Shown here one piece after another: positions 10,265 to 21,644 of a stretch of 64,000 bases of DNA. A model generated the notes under the pieces. It was not told where the DNA came from and did not search any database. It saw only the letters and a list, made by a program, of their open reading frames with translations. The position numbers were made by a program, and so were the translations under genes. The stretch spans positions 62,001-126,000 of the forward strand of contig JACKQL020000118.1 in the NCBI GenBank assembly GCA_018296165.2, written 5' to 3'. This DNA is from Termitomyces sp. T153. Taxonomy: Eukaryota; Basidiomycota; Agaricomycetes; Agaricales; Lyophyllaceae. How positions within the stretch are numbered: position 1 is the first letter of the stretch; each line of letters begins with the position of its first letter.

Positions 10265-12046
10265 ATGTCTAGGCCACCTTCACCGCAACTGACGAAAGGC
10301 TACTTTTCTACCCCTCATGCTACAATCGAACGATTTATACGGGAGGAAGCCTCAGACTGGGCCAGCGCTTTCACCCTCCTTGGTACGATCTTCCCCTTTC
10401 AAAGATGTGGCACTTCATACCTGGGTCTGCAGACACTATTGAGACATACTTTGATTCACATGTCGATCTCCTCCAGCGGCGGCTGCAAAAGCACAGTGAT
10501 AGGCTAAAGATGAAGGCGGAAGAAACGAAATTCAAACTAAAAGACTTCTCTGGAGACGTGTTGGCAGAAAATTTTGACCGTGAAATCAAGAATTTCAAAG
10601 TCAAGGTGCGTGTCCTTTGTCTTTGCATGATGTAAATCAGCTTTGACGCGTAATCTCAAACGTCAGGTGTCTGCACGTATGACGAAGCTAGCAGTGTCGT
10701 GGCAGAGCGCTAAGGTCGTCCGCACGCGCGAAAAAGTATCGTTCTTCTTGGGTGTCATGACGTTACTCTTCTCTGCCCTTATGTTTGGTCTAGCACCCCA
10801 GTGCGTCTTTTTATTCCATCTGAAGGTCCTTAAACTCAGGTTGTCGTGATGTCAAGGTGGATACATATCATGTACACACTACAAGGCTGCATCCTTCTCC
10901 CTCTCCGCTTCTATATCTATAAGAAACGCGCTTGGCATTACTTTTTGTTCGACCTATGCTACTATGTTACTATTCTCAACTTCATCTATCTCTGGTTTCT
11001 CCCGTCGAGTCCAGCCCTATTTGTGGCTTGCTATTGTCTTTCCCATGGCTCGCTTGCGAGTGCGGTCATCACATGGAGAAATAGTCTAGTCTTCCATGAT
11101 TTGGATAAGATCACTTCTCTTTACATCCATATGTGCGCTCCTTTCACATTTACGGTCATTCGGTAGGTGCCCATCTATTTGCCTTTACAATACTCTTCTG
11201 TTAATGACCCGAGCTAGGCACTTCTATCCCAACTCGGTGGCGCGATTTCCAGCGCTAGCTGAGCTGCCTTATCTTCAGCCACTCCGAGCACTTCTTCTCA
11301 GTGGAGGTCTATGTCAGTCGTTTTTCTCCTCTAAATCAATTGCTTCTGACATGTATAACAGATGTCATCTGGCAATTACTCTACTGGAAGGTATGACATG
11401 TATATCTCTGCTTTCAAACTTCTGTACTATGTTATATGTTCAGTTTATCCTCATCGACCGCCGCTCTAAAATCGAATCTGGGGAGCGAACTACGTCATTC
11501 TCCTACCTTCTCAATGATAAACGGGGCGTCATAGGTGTAACTCTTTCTTCTGTGTCGCCTCGTTATCGTGAAGCCTTCTTCATGGGTGGTCAACTTGGTA
11601 AGTGTCAGTGACCCTCCAAATATACCAGTTGTCTTACATCGATATCAGTCTACGCTGTTCTCACAGAACTCCCCGCTGTTTTTCTTCTATACGACAGCCC
11701 TCTCTGGAGCGGCATTTTCCTCATCTTCATCTTTTCCGTGAGCGCCTGGAACGGAGGTGGTTTTTATATCGAAGTCTTCGGCCGCAAGTGCGTGTTTTAT
11801 CTTCTTCATAGCCACCGTTTTTCAACTAATCATTTGCTTCTGCACAGGTTTGAGCGCGAGATGGAGGCACTACGGAAGGAGCTAGCAGAAGTGACAGCAC
11901 GCTCCGGCGCCTCAACGCCCGCTCTTTACAGCAACCATAGCGATTCCGACCTCTCCTCATTGTCTGCTTCCCCTGAGCCCCCAGCTGCTTTAGATCTGAG
12001 CACCGAGTTGGCACCCCAGCCTGACCCTTCAAAAAAGAATATATAG
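10265..12046 (+). CDS. GPC1: Glycerophosphocholine acyltransferase Gpc1 (DUF2838)
   Basis: This multi-pass membrane enzyme reacylates glycerophosphocholine with acyl-CoA to lysophosphatidylcholine, part of phosphatidylcholine remodelling. Nine exons (10265-10382, 10433-10605, 10667-10800, 10857-11162, 11218-11306, 11362-11390, 11444-11597, 11649-11787, 11848-12046) sum to 447 codons in continuous phase (446 aa). Conserved blocks include YIYKKRAWHYFLFDLCYYVT, VITWRNSLVFHDLDKITSLY, the SGERTTSFSYLLND and FFMGGQL region, and WNGGGFYIEVFGRKFEREME. About eight hydrophobic segments are visible. The N-terminus (about 1-95) is hydrophilic and charged. The C-terminus is a Ser/Pro-rich tail after a short coiled segment. 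Exon 6 is only 29 nt. The acceptor for exon 4 is placed at 10856 because the earlier AG gives an immediate stop. Confidence 0.93.
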
Positions 12047-13059
12047 GTTTCTTTTTCCTTCTGCATGCCGATATCGACTATTGGCGAACCTTCATCAATT
12101 TCCACCTTACGAATGCTTCACGACACCATCCATTTTTCCCAGTTCTTTTTATCACCTGTATATATGTACCTCTTATTATTTCGCTTGTATCTGGCTCGAA
12201 CGACTGTAATTTTTAATTAATTAGATGTGCACCCAAAAGACAGCGATGATAATGCAATATTCATGATTCGAAATGTATGAAGAGATCAACGTCATTCAAC
12301 GCAAAAAAGCGACGAATCATTAAGGTGCAGGTTTCGCCTGTCTACATGAGTACAAACGCGCCTGTTTCTCAATTGAAACCGCAAGTTTGCAGGGTAGTGC
12401 GAGCCTTCATTAACATTTTCAAGAATATGGCATAGTGTTATGTCGTGCCCGTTGAACAGATGATTGTGACGTTTACATGTCATTGATGGCAGAGACCAGT
12501 CCGGAGCTGGGATGAGAGAATTTGGACCGAGACCGAGAGGTTAGAGCCCACACTAGCACGCATGCCCGGACACCATACATATGTTCATGAGCGAGCTCGA
12601 GAAAGAACATGCAGCTGACGTTGGCTCATCTTGAAAAACCTAAAACCGTCACTAAGGAGACATAGTAGTGTTTCTGGGAACGAATCAGAAGTTGCAAAGA
12701 CCGTTTCCAGGCTATGAGAGGCAGATCATACTTGATCGCGATGCAAAGCAAATTTGCAGGCCAATGTAGTTTCCCTTTGAACAACAGTTCCATCAGAAAA
12801 GGCAAAATTATACAGCACGATCACTACTACTACTTGTCTCGTCCTAGATACTGACGGGTCTGAGATTTCGGGGATAGGGCGAGTCATGACTGGAGAGGAA
12901 GTGGATGGGAAGGGTAAGTAAATCCTAGCCAGCACAAGGAGGTTGAGTTTTCGCACGCGATTAGATGGACTGCTTATACATTTACAGTTAGTATCTTGAA
13001 TCCACTAGTATCTTTATGTCTAATGAATGAACAGCGCACAATCTTGCACCACTCCTCAC
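12047..13059. other. Convergent intergenic region GPC1-hexokinase
   Basis: About 1 kb with normal CpG content between two convergent stop codons. It should hold both 3' UTRs. A T/A-rich stretch with TTTTTAATTAATTAG lies near 12208-12222. I find no splice-joinable conserved coding segment or repeat. A 76-codon open stretch (12956-12726, minus) has no recognisable domain and is not called. Confidence 0.5.
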
Positions 13060-15126
13060 TCAACTGCTCTTTCGCTGTTTCAGGGCTTGCAGCGCACAGA
13101 GAGCCGCTACACCATGGAAAGATAAGTAAAGATCCTGGGGACACAAATGGTCGCTTACCGCCGACACCACTACCATCCTTCGCCATACCAATATCGACTC
13201 TTTTCTCGACTTCCTTTCCTACTAGAGAACATAATGACTCTCTGAGGATACGCTCATAATTCGGATAGTGCTCGATCAAACTATCAAATCAAGCCTGAAT
13301 TAGCATAGAGAACTCCAGGAGCGAGGAAACCAGACCTTCCGTCGACACCAACGCCGATTCTCGTCGTATCAGTACAATTAGAGAATTTGCCATCCTTATC
13401 CGCGAAAGACGCACGGCCAGTCTGGAACAAGATGGTGGCGACCGCCACACCGCTTAGCAATGCAGCTCTTCTGGCTACCAACGAACATGCCCAGCGGACG
13501 ATCTGGTATTCCGTATAAGTCGCAGAGAAAAGGAGAGAAAGTAAGCATACAGCGGCGTCCTTCAAGGTGACTTCTGAATCTTGGAAGCCAAATTGTTTGA
13601 ATACAACCAGGCGAATACGCTCCAACTTGTTGCCGATATTCGGTGGCAGTGTTGTAGCGTCGAACTTGGCGAACTCAGGTGCAGGTTGATCTCCACTGAG
13701 TGATCTGTTCGGACCTTCCCATGCCTCTTCAATCTGACTCATGACACTTGTGTCAAGACCATAGTGCTTGTTAAGCATAGGTGTCGACTTGCCAGAAAAT
13801 AGCAACGGTATTGGAGAGGCGTCGATCAAAGAGATCAGAATATTACGGGTAATTTCTCCAAGATACATCCCGGATATAAATTTTTCAAACGCCTGGTAAG
13901 ATGGGTTGATACTGAGGCGATCTAAAGCATTATCAAATGGAGTAAAGGGAAGATGTGATCTCTGATATCGATGTTAATCGTCCGGTGAAGAAGGAAGGAC
14001 CTCAGCACATACGCAGTTGTTGAACGCGCCCCATTCTGTATTGACAACCATATGGCCTCCTTTTACAGCCGCCATAGAATTGGATAACTTTGTTATTTTG
14101 GCTGAATGACATATGAGCAGAAATACGCGTCAAGGTTCTAATGCCCACTCACCAACTTCTTCGACATAGGCGCCATTAGTGCCGGTTCCAAAGATAGCTC
14201 CCAGAACACACCCTCCAGTCGTATAAGCTCGCGACAAGAGGGCGCCAACGGTCTATCGGGCTCAGATCGGCCGGAGGAATAAAGAGGAATACCTTACATC
14301 GTTCACGAGAGCGACGCACTTGACGTGCATGTGTTTTCTATCAAAGGCGTCTTGAAGCAGCCTTACGACATCGTTTCCGATAGCGTTCTTGGCAGAAAAA
14401 CCCTTAGTCCAAGTGAGAATAGTACCAGCATTAAGTGCAGTCTGTTCTACGGGGAAAGAGAATGTGAGACCGAGATGAACATCAGAACCATAGGAATAAG
14501 CAGATGCGGCATGTGTGGTCAGGAATGCGTCCACCGAATCGGCCAGATAATCTATGTCGAGGTTAGACTATCTTGATCCTAGTCAGCAGAGAGAATCCCA
14601 TAGCGTACCAAACAAAACGGTCGCTTCTCCGGTCTTCAGAGAATCCGAAACCTTGTACTTTTGTTGTCGCAACGAGAATGTCTTGTCGCCGTTTAGGGCC
14701 ACTTCACATACACGCCTATCACATTGTGGATACTTCGATGTCTTCACACAAGTTGTGATTGCTTACAGGTTCGTCCCACCAAGATCGAGCGCTAAGAAAG
14801 TCCTAGGAATCGCCACGATGAGTTTACTAGATACGGTCATAAGTGATAGTGATTGAAGGCATGCATACCCTGTCTCTGTACCATCGGGCACGCCAGTAAC
14901 AAAAGTTGGACTAGTAGATAATTGAGATTTCCCTCGGTCCGTGAAAAGGACTGTCCACACACATCATAGCCATGGGCTGGCCGTACGACGCTAGCCCGAG
15001 ACTGATCTCATGGAGGAAAGCCTTCGTAAGTCCCACCAAATCTTGAGATGAAAGTTGGAAACTGCGATCTATATCATCGAAGAGCCTCTGAGGTTCCTGA
15101 GCTGACAAGGCATGGATTGAGGGCAT
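13060..15126 (-). CDS. Hexokinase
   Basis: This enzyme phosphorylates glucose and other hexoses with ATP, the entry step of glycolysis; in fungi it is also linked to sugar signalling. Eleven exons: 15126-14963, 14910-14869, 14802-14767, 14715-14609, 14551-14298, 14252-14153, 14101-14013, 13961-13551, 13502-13336, 13280-13159, 13106-13060. Introns are 45-66 nt, and 513 codons close in phase (512 aa, a usual fungal length). Visible motifs: TGVPDGTETG before the phosphate loop LDLGGTNLR (about 74-82), WTKGF (164-168), the catalytic Asp in LVNDTVGA (about D201), GTGTNGAY (223-230), NTEWGAF (255-261), and C-terminal KDGSGVGAALCALQALK. Two in-frame ATGs exist; 15126 (MPSIHALS) is preferred over 15159, which adds 11 residues. 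No key residue appears lost. It converges with GPC1; repeats begin about 250 bp upstream. Confidence 0.96.
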
Positions 15127-15369
15127 TGTGAGAGACAGTGAAGAAAGGGTGAGTTTCACCTGCAGAGCTCGTGGATCAATCGATCAAGGCTTTAGTTGTA
15201 GTTACGTCACCTCCATTTTGGGACATCGGGCGGAACGGATGGTATATACACAAGAAAGCCGACAGTTTAAACACCGGTAGCGAGGGTGAAACCAAACACA
15301 TGTGCCTGCCTCTGGAACCGTTGTCAAGTTGCTGGGTGCGACGATGGCTGGGTACGACGATAGCTGCCA
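15127..15369 (-). promoter_or_regulatory. Hexokinase upstream region
   Basis: About 240 bp of CpG-containing, apparently single-copy sequence between the hexokinase start and the first repeat. On the minus strand a TATA-like TGTATATACC lies about 115 bp upstream of the ATG (near 15240). This is a weak, pattern-only call. Confidence 0.4.
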
Positions 15370-15810
15370 CTCGCAGACATCATCTTACACAGCGATATAT
15401 ACATATATTATTGTCATGTCCTGGTATCTTGGGAAAATCCCTGACCTGTGAGCAAATCCTTTGTTCTGTCACCAACTTTTGATCCAATCGGCAAATCCTT
15501 TGTTCTATCACCAGTTTTTGAATCCTTTGTCATTTGGGTAAAGCTTCTTTGTGCTATGAAATTTGCCCTGTTCTTGCTTCCAATATTTATTGACTGGTCT
15601 GAACAGAAATGGCCTCGAGTGAAATTACATAAGTACAACTGCAGGAACATTAAATGATGTTAGGAGAATTGCTGAATCCAGGGTAGGAGATCCCTGGGCT
15701 TGTAAAGGCACAGATGTGAAACCACAAATGCGAGGAGGGTACCACAGTATGGTTTAAAAGAGTCATATAAGCCACTCACTCATCAAATGTATGTAGCTCG
15801 CAGACATCAT
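15370..15810. repeat. 413-bp insertion flanked by 14-bp direct repeats upstream of hexokinase
   Basis: CTCGCAGACATCAT occurs at 15370-15383 and again at 15797-15810. The 413 bp between them look inserted. They contain a near-perfect 39-bp direct repeat (about 15451-15489 and 15490-15528, starting GCAAATCCTTTGTTCT) and a short palindrome CCAGGG..CCCTGG near 15676. No terminal inverted repeats, poly-A tail or coding capacity are seen. Confidence 0.55.
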
Positions 15811-16261
15811 GCAAAGGTGTGCACAGTGTGAGCATGACAAGGCTGCAACCAGAAGAGATAGGGATCATGGTGGTTGGAGGAAAATGTTGTCTTGGAGGAG
15901 AAAAAAGGAACTGATCAGTAAGATTTGAAACCAAAAATAAAGAGGTTGGGATTGGGAATACACACTAGAAGACACAGGGATGATCCATCTGATATTGACA
16001 GAGTAATGCATTATACTGTGTAATTAGACACAGAACTAAATGCATCATTCTCTGTAATTTTGGATGAGAGGATTTAGTGCATTACAGTTACTAAAATACA
16101 ACAACTGAGGATTGAACCAGCAACTTCCAAGCATAATCACAGAGTTATAACTGAATGCTGGGATCCGAACCCAACCTCACTGATCCAGACCCAACCTCAC
16201 TATGTTTGGTTAGGTCTTTGTATTTTGTCAAATGAATGCTGAGATCCATACCCAACCTCAC
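15811..16261. other. Non-coding stretch with a dispersed direct repeat
   Basis: No gene is visible. A roughly 30-bp unit (TGAATGCTGGGATCCGAACC and following bases) at about 16153 recurs, slightly changed, at about 16233. The earlier copy includes reverse-oriented box-B-like GGATCCGAACC. Composition shifts here towards the CpG-poor repeat zone. Confidence 0.4.
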
Positions 16262-17797
16262 TACATTCCAGTGCCAATCAACCCCCAGAACCCCACCCAT
16301 CAGTCCAACTCAATGCTGCTGACCTCCATGAAGCTCCAGAGCCCCTGAATGCCAACCCTGACCACTCCCAGGACTCTGACAATGCTCTGGATCCCACTGA
16401 AGACCAGGAGGCCCTATGTGCAAACAAGATTTGGGACAGGTCCTGGATCAATGAACCAGAGGAGACTCAGAAGAAGCAACAGAAGGAGGGCACATGCATT
16501 TTATGTGGTGAGCAGAGACATTTCATTGGTAGCTGGTCTAAATGCCAGGTGATGGGACATGCCATATGGACTATCAATGGCAAAGACTGCAATTATGTTT
16601 ACAGAAAACAAACCAGCAGTTTAGATCTCAAAGATGCACTAAATTGCAGATCAGACACTGACATCTTCCCCACCCCAGCTGCATTTCTCTGCACAATGGC
16701 ATTTGCTCTGGACACCCTCTCAGCACATCTCTCCTCCCACTCCTCCCACACCCTCCTCCTACACACCACCCTTGCCTTCTCTGCCAACTCCATTCCCACT
16801 CTGGTTGACAGTGGCACCACTGACAACTTCATCAATGAATCCCTAGCAGTGCTCACTCCACAAAACCTCTGGCACCTCCCCTATCCTCCTCAAGCTCTTT
16901 GACAGCAACCCTACCTCCACTAGAGACATTACCCACTGTGTGGCAATGGCTGTGACCTTTGCCAATTGATGATGACAGGACCTCAGACTGCTAGTCACCA
17001 AGCTTCATGCCTCTGCCCTCATCATCCTTGGTTTCTCATGGCTCCATACAACCAATCCCTGCATCAACTAGCCCAGTCTCACTCTCTACCTCAAATGGGA
17101 CATCCTGATTGACTCCAGACCAGCCCCCTTCAATGTCTCACCCCACTCCAAGGGCCCCCAAAAGCACCACTGACATTTCATAGACCCTCCCACAGCTCTG
17201 TTTGAAGTCCACACAATCATTCATCATCAATGTACAACTTGACAACTCTCCAGCAGTCCTCCCTGCCCTTGTCAACAGTGGAGCTTCCAGCACCTTTGTC
17301 AGTAACCAGCTTGATCTCTCTTATGACACCCTTGACAAACCTCTTGAGCTCCAACTCTTCAATGGAAGTCCTGCCTTGACTGGAGTCATCCAATACCATG
17401 ACAGCACTCTCACCCTTGACAACAGATTAAGATTCCAGGTGCAGCTCCTCATCACCCAACTTCTGGAGTCAACCCTGATTGTGCTTGGACTCCTCTGGTT
17501 GCAGGACATCAACCCCAACATTGACTGGAAGAACCTCTCCACACAATTCCTGGGTCCCAAAGCAAGTCTCACAGCTGCCATTCCCCTCTGCCTCCAGCCC
17601 CCCTCAAACTCCAACATCCCTGACCTTGACTCCAGCAGCTCCAGAGTAACTCAAATCCCCACAACCCTCAAAGACAACCAAGAAAGGGAGGAAAGCACAC
17701 CTCTGCCCCAGTCTCCCTTGAACAAACCCCAATGGCTTCCCCCAACATTTCCAGGAATTGATACAAAGGCCTGCAGTACCCTGACCAACAACACTAG
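16262..17797 (+). pseudogene. Family-1 gag tail plus two tandem retropepsin-like domains (copy F)
   Basis: Plus-strand remnant. The end of Gag has a zinc knuckle near 16500 (CILCGEQRHFIGSW, where the last Cys has become Trp). Next comes a first aspartic protease: IPTLVDSGTTDNFIN at about 16796, and its far half ALIILGFSWLHTTNP near 17015. Then a second: LPALVNSGASSTFVSNQLDL at about 17260, ending IVLGLLWLQDINPNIDW near 17490. The second has Asn for the catalytic Asp (GTCAAC, explicable as CpG decay of GTCGAC). The linker NQEREESTPLPQSP follows. Similarity to other copies ends near 17797, so RT and later domains are missing. Stops and frame changes between the halves mark it as dead. Confidence 0.8.
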
Positions 17798-18131
17798 CAA
17801 ACCATGTCTGAAGGGGACAAATCCACATGGGAGCCATCTGAACAGCAAGTTCCATTCAAAATGGAAGTTTGACAGTAATCAATTGACATGGCAATGAGTG
17901 GATTACAAGGAATGAGCATACTGAAGAATACTTTTGAATGATATGATAATCAACAGCAGGTGCAGAACTCTGTAGACCATACATTTGAGCACACTGTAGG
18001 AAGTCAAACTCTGCACCCTGACTCCAATCAAGTGGTCAATGGATAATGCAACTGATCATATCCCACTTGTAAAGAGTGTGGGGAAATGCAAGATGAATAT
18101 GAAGAGAAGTGATGATATGTAGTGGAGAATC
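17798..18131. other. Unassigned CpG-poor sequence
   Basis: No recognisable domain on either strand. It lies directly before a family-2 LTR and could be the 3' interior of that element, but no polypurine tract is seen just before 18132. Confidence 0.3.
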
Positions 18132-18420
18132 TGTATGGTCCCTTAGGACTGTTTGACTTTATTCCAGGCAGGCTTAGTCTCAGGATGATCCACCATTCTA
18201 GCTCATCTGACATACCACCTATCATGCCCTACACCCTTCTGTCTTCATTAGTTGCCTTTTATGAAGCACATGCTCAGACATTACTCAGTATAGATTAATT
18301 GTTAGCCATGCTTCCATACACACTGCCAACAGATGTTATGTTAGTCATTGTTTCTAGTGATGTAGTATATAGAATGTTGTTTAGTCTTCTACACTGTCTG
18401 CCTCTCTAGCTCACAGCACA
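18132..18420 (+). mobile_element. Family-2 LTR (copy 1)
   Basis: About 230 bp are nearly identical to 62318-62560 (GTCCCTTAGGACTG near 18138, ATGATCCACCATTCTAG near 18185, CTCAGTATAGATTAATTG near 18284). The beginning carries a small deletion relative to the other copy. The right end is set just before a short leader and a gag-like ORF; the exact end is uncertain. Confidence 0.6.
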
Positions 18421-18437
18421 AAAACCTACACCCTACT

Positions 18438-18722
18438 ATGTCTAATAACTTTGACTTTAACTCCACCCCTCCGACTCACTTCTTTATAGCAGTCCCCTCA
18501 GCTTGTCTACCCAGCATTGCTTCTGGCACTCCCCAAGTCCCTGGGACTGGGCCTGCTCAGACTCCTCATTTGGATGCTAACTGGCACTTGATTCTACAAC
18601 AGATGCAACTGACTCTTCTTGCCATTGAAAGCCAACTAGCTGCCATGGAGGAAGAGTACTCTGTTGCTGCTGCATGGATTGCTCCCCAGCATAGTAACAC
18701 TACAGTGGCTAAGTGCTCATGA
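18438..18722 (+). pseudogene. Family-2 gag N-terminal fragment
   Basis: An open stretch of 94 codons starting MSNNFDFNSTPPTHFFIAVP directly downstream of the LTR, the place expected for gag. It has a Pro/Thr-rich start, then a helical segment (WHLILQQMQLTLLAIESQLA) and a stop. I cannot match it to a named gag domain. The position is the main evidence. Confidence 0.45.
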
Positions 18723-19620
18723 TGTCCATTGCCACCTAGCTGCTGTGCAGAGGACACAACAACTAGCAGTTTCACAAGTAGAGTATGAATGGACTATAAG
18801 AAATGAGGGTGCAAGTCAAGCAAGGTCCCAGAAAGCCTGCTAAATATAAGAGTGGTGCAAGGTTACTAGCACAAGGTTGTTAGGAACTATAGCAAAAGGT
18901 GAGGGGACTCTGTCAGTAACCCCAACTAGAGTAGAGCTAAGGTTGCTCAACAGGCATTGCTAGCAAAGCAGTGCTAATGGAGGAGCACAAGAGATAGCAA
19001 AGAGGGCATTAGCAACAAGGACAATAACAAAACAAAACTAGCAATAGGTGCTAGTGCTAAACATGGATTTGGCAAAATAGTAACCAAAGGTGGTAGTAGC
19101 TGAATGAAATGACAAGGATGCTGACTCAATAGAGAGAGAGTTAGGATGATAGAAGATACTTTAGAGTTGCTAGACTTAGATCTGAAGTCTGAGGCTAATA
19201 ACATGGTACAATTCTTCCATCATTGTATAGAAAACATGACAGTATTTATGGTAAGTAAAAGTAATGAAACTAAAAGGAGTCAATAATGGTGAAATAATTG
19301 CTAGCAACATAGGTGAGTCAGGGAGAATGGCTTGTGAGGTCAATAACCCAAACTGCAGCTGAATTTAATGCTGGGAATGACAGCCAGTATGCCAGTTGCT
19401 AGGATAGCATGTATTAAGCAAATAAAACCAAATCAGGAAATAATGAAACTGTATCAATAATACCAAGAAAGGGAATATTGTTGGTAACCTCACTAGGAGG
19501 TTGCTAGAGATTGCTAGGGTTTGAAAAGGAAAAGTCATCCAATGGGCCAGGGGTCTAGACCACATGTGGAGGACTGCTTTTGATCTCATACTATCATCAT
19601 CTCAGCATGGGAAAATGAGT
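18723..19620. repeat. Repeat-like non-coding stretch related to the 48.1-49.3 kb insertion
   Basis: Rich in variants of GCTAGCAA. Parts (AATGAGGGTG, CCCAGAAAGC, AAGGTTGTTAGG in order, 18808-18890) resemble the reverse complement of 49.0-49.17 kb. The similarity is diverged and I cannot place borders. No gene is seen. Confidence 0.35.
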
Positions 19621-19815
19621 TGACCTGAACTTGAAGGAACACCAAGAAGAGAAGTAGTACAGATTAGAACTAGACAGCAGATATACAACAGTTTTAGACT
19701 CTTATATGCATCTAGTCACTAAGGAGACTGCAAAATGCCAATGCAAAGTGGGGCTATGACAAGGAAAAACATGGCAATGGAAACAAGGAAAACTGGGGGG
19801 AAGGCAATATGAAGC

Positions 19816-21198
19816 TTGTCAGTTGTGGAGGAGACACAGGAAACCAGCATGAACAACCTGAAGGAAGCAAAAGAGTGGCTGAAAATCAATGATCATATCA
19901 ACAACACCAGTGTCAAAGTGAAATCAGACACTTTAAAGAACATATTGCTGCAACTATTGAGGAGGACAGACACATCAAACAAGGTCAAGGATGGAATGAG
20001 AGTGGTGGCACTGGGAATGGAGGATGTGTGAGTAGGAGAAACAGAGAAGGTGGTAGTGGAGGCAATAGGAAAGGCAATGGAGGACTGCAGAGAAGAATTG
20101 GAGGACCTGGCAGAGGCATCAATAAAATCATTGAGGGGCATGGCAGAACAAGCAAGGGAATCCCTGGACAGGGTGGAAGAAGGACAGATAGCAGAAACAG
20201 GGGTGGAGCAGAGAGGCAGACAGAATGATGGGGGTGGGGGCAGACAGTGGAGCATGCTGAAGAAGAATGCAATACTTGCAGAAGTGGTGAGGAGGGTGGA
20301 AAGGGAAGGGATTACACACAGGACAAAGAACAGGAGCAAGCAGATCATCATCAACAACTTCCAAGAGGGGGAGGGTTAGAAAGGCCTCACCAAACTGGAA
20401 CTCTTAGAGAAGGCCAAAATTGCAAAGGACTTGATGGGAATACAAGGCCTGGATATCCCAAAGGTGGAGTTTGTGATGACACACAAACTGAAGAATGAGG
20501 GTGTACTATACAAACTGGGCACACCTGAAGTGGCAGAGTGGCCAGCAAAGGAAGAGGTGAGGGCCATATTCCTAGAGAGGTTTGGAGCAGAGGTGACCAT
20601 CAAGGACTGGATATACAACATATTTGTAGAGTTTGTCCTGGTCACCTTAGGGGATGTAGCAGTGGAGAGAGTAGGGGCAATAGAGGAAGAGAGTAGGGGC
20701 AATAGAGGAAGGTAATGACTTATACCCAGGAGAATTGGTCACCCAAAGTGAGCAAGGCCTCTGCATGCCAGACATGAGAACCAGAAGGTAGTATACCTGA
20801 TCCTGGCATGTGCAACAGAGAATAGCACAAACCATGTAATTTGACATGGGCTAGCCATTGAGGGGAAGAGGGTGATGGCAAAAAAGATGGACATAGAACC
20901 AAGGCAGTGCCTCAAGTGTCAGAGGTATAGTAAAGGGCATTTCACTAACAACTGCAGGCAGGAAAAGAACATGTGCATGTTGTGTGCTAAGGAGCATAAG
21001 ACAAGGGACTGCAAGGAGACAGACTCAATGAAATTCACATGTGTAAATTGCAAGTCAAAGGGCATCAATGACCATCCATCCTCATCAAGATCATGCCCAG
21101 CATTTGAGGAAACCAGGAATCAACTGAGGAGCAGAACTCTGGAACCATGGTACCGGTACTATTCCTACAGATCAGCTGTGGGCATGGAAGCATCTTGA
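19816..21198 (+). pseudogene. LINE copy 2 ORF1 (coiled-coil and zinc knuckles)
   Basis: Four open blocks in changing frames. The first two (MSVVEETQETSMNNLKEAKE..., and EAIGKAMEDCREELEDLAEA...) look helical or coiled-coil. The third includes KLGTPEVAEWPAKEEVRAIF. The fourth carries three Cys/His units at about 20905-21100: CLKCQRYSKGHFTNNC, CMLCAKEHKTRDC and CVNCKSKGINDHPSSSRSC. This is the standard layout of a Tad1-like ORF1, an RNA-binding protein of the element. A 22-bp tandem duplication near 20668-20711 (GAGTAGGGGCAATAGAGGAA) sits in the third block. Confidence 0.72.
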
Positions 21199-21644
21199 CA
21201 AAGGATGACAGGAGCTGCTGGCAGGGATAGGTGGACATCAAGGCAGACCAATGGGAGGAGCACTAGGAGGTTTAATGGTGAGAGGAGTAGGTCAAGGACA
21301 GTGGGCAAGGGGAATGCAAGGACAGTGAGGAAAAGCAAGACAAGAGGCAACAAATGGAGGAGGAGAAGGGGAGTGAGGAGTTTCCCCAATAGGTATGCAA
21401 ATCACTCTAGACCAATACAGGTGGAGCAGCACACCTCCATATATCCAGAATGGGGGATGCAGTGATACCCATGAAGGGCAAGGGGACTACAGTTGGTACA
21501 ACAAGGTTGAGAACCCATTGGGATCACTAGAGGTGACCAAAAAGAAAGATGGACAGACCTCCCAGCAAATATGTCCTAATGAGTCAAGAGACAAGGAAAA
21601 CAAGGGGAGGAGACAGAGTGCAGGTAATACTCAAAGTGTAGCAG

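Noticed and set aside
12726..12956. 76-codon minus-strand ORF between GPC1 and hexokinase
   Set aside because: No conserved motif, and no splice connection to hexokinase, which ends properly at 13060.
15384..15796. DNA transposon or MITE
   Set aside because: No terminal inverted repeats can be paired at the two ends, and a 14-bp duplication is long for most cut-and-paste elements.
16095..16185. tRNA-like box-B words on the minus strand (GGTTCAATCC, GGTTCGGATCC)
   Set aside because: The flanking stems do not pair and no box A at the right distance is seen, so neither a tRNA gene nor a SINE head is supported.
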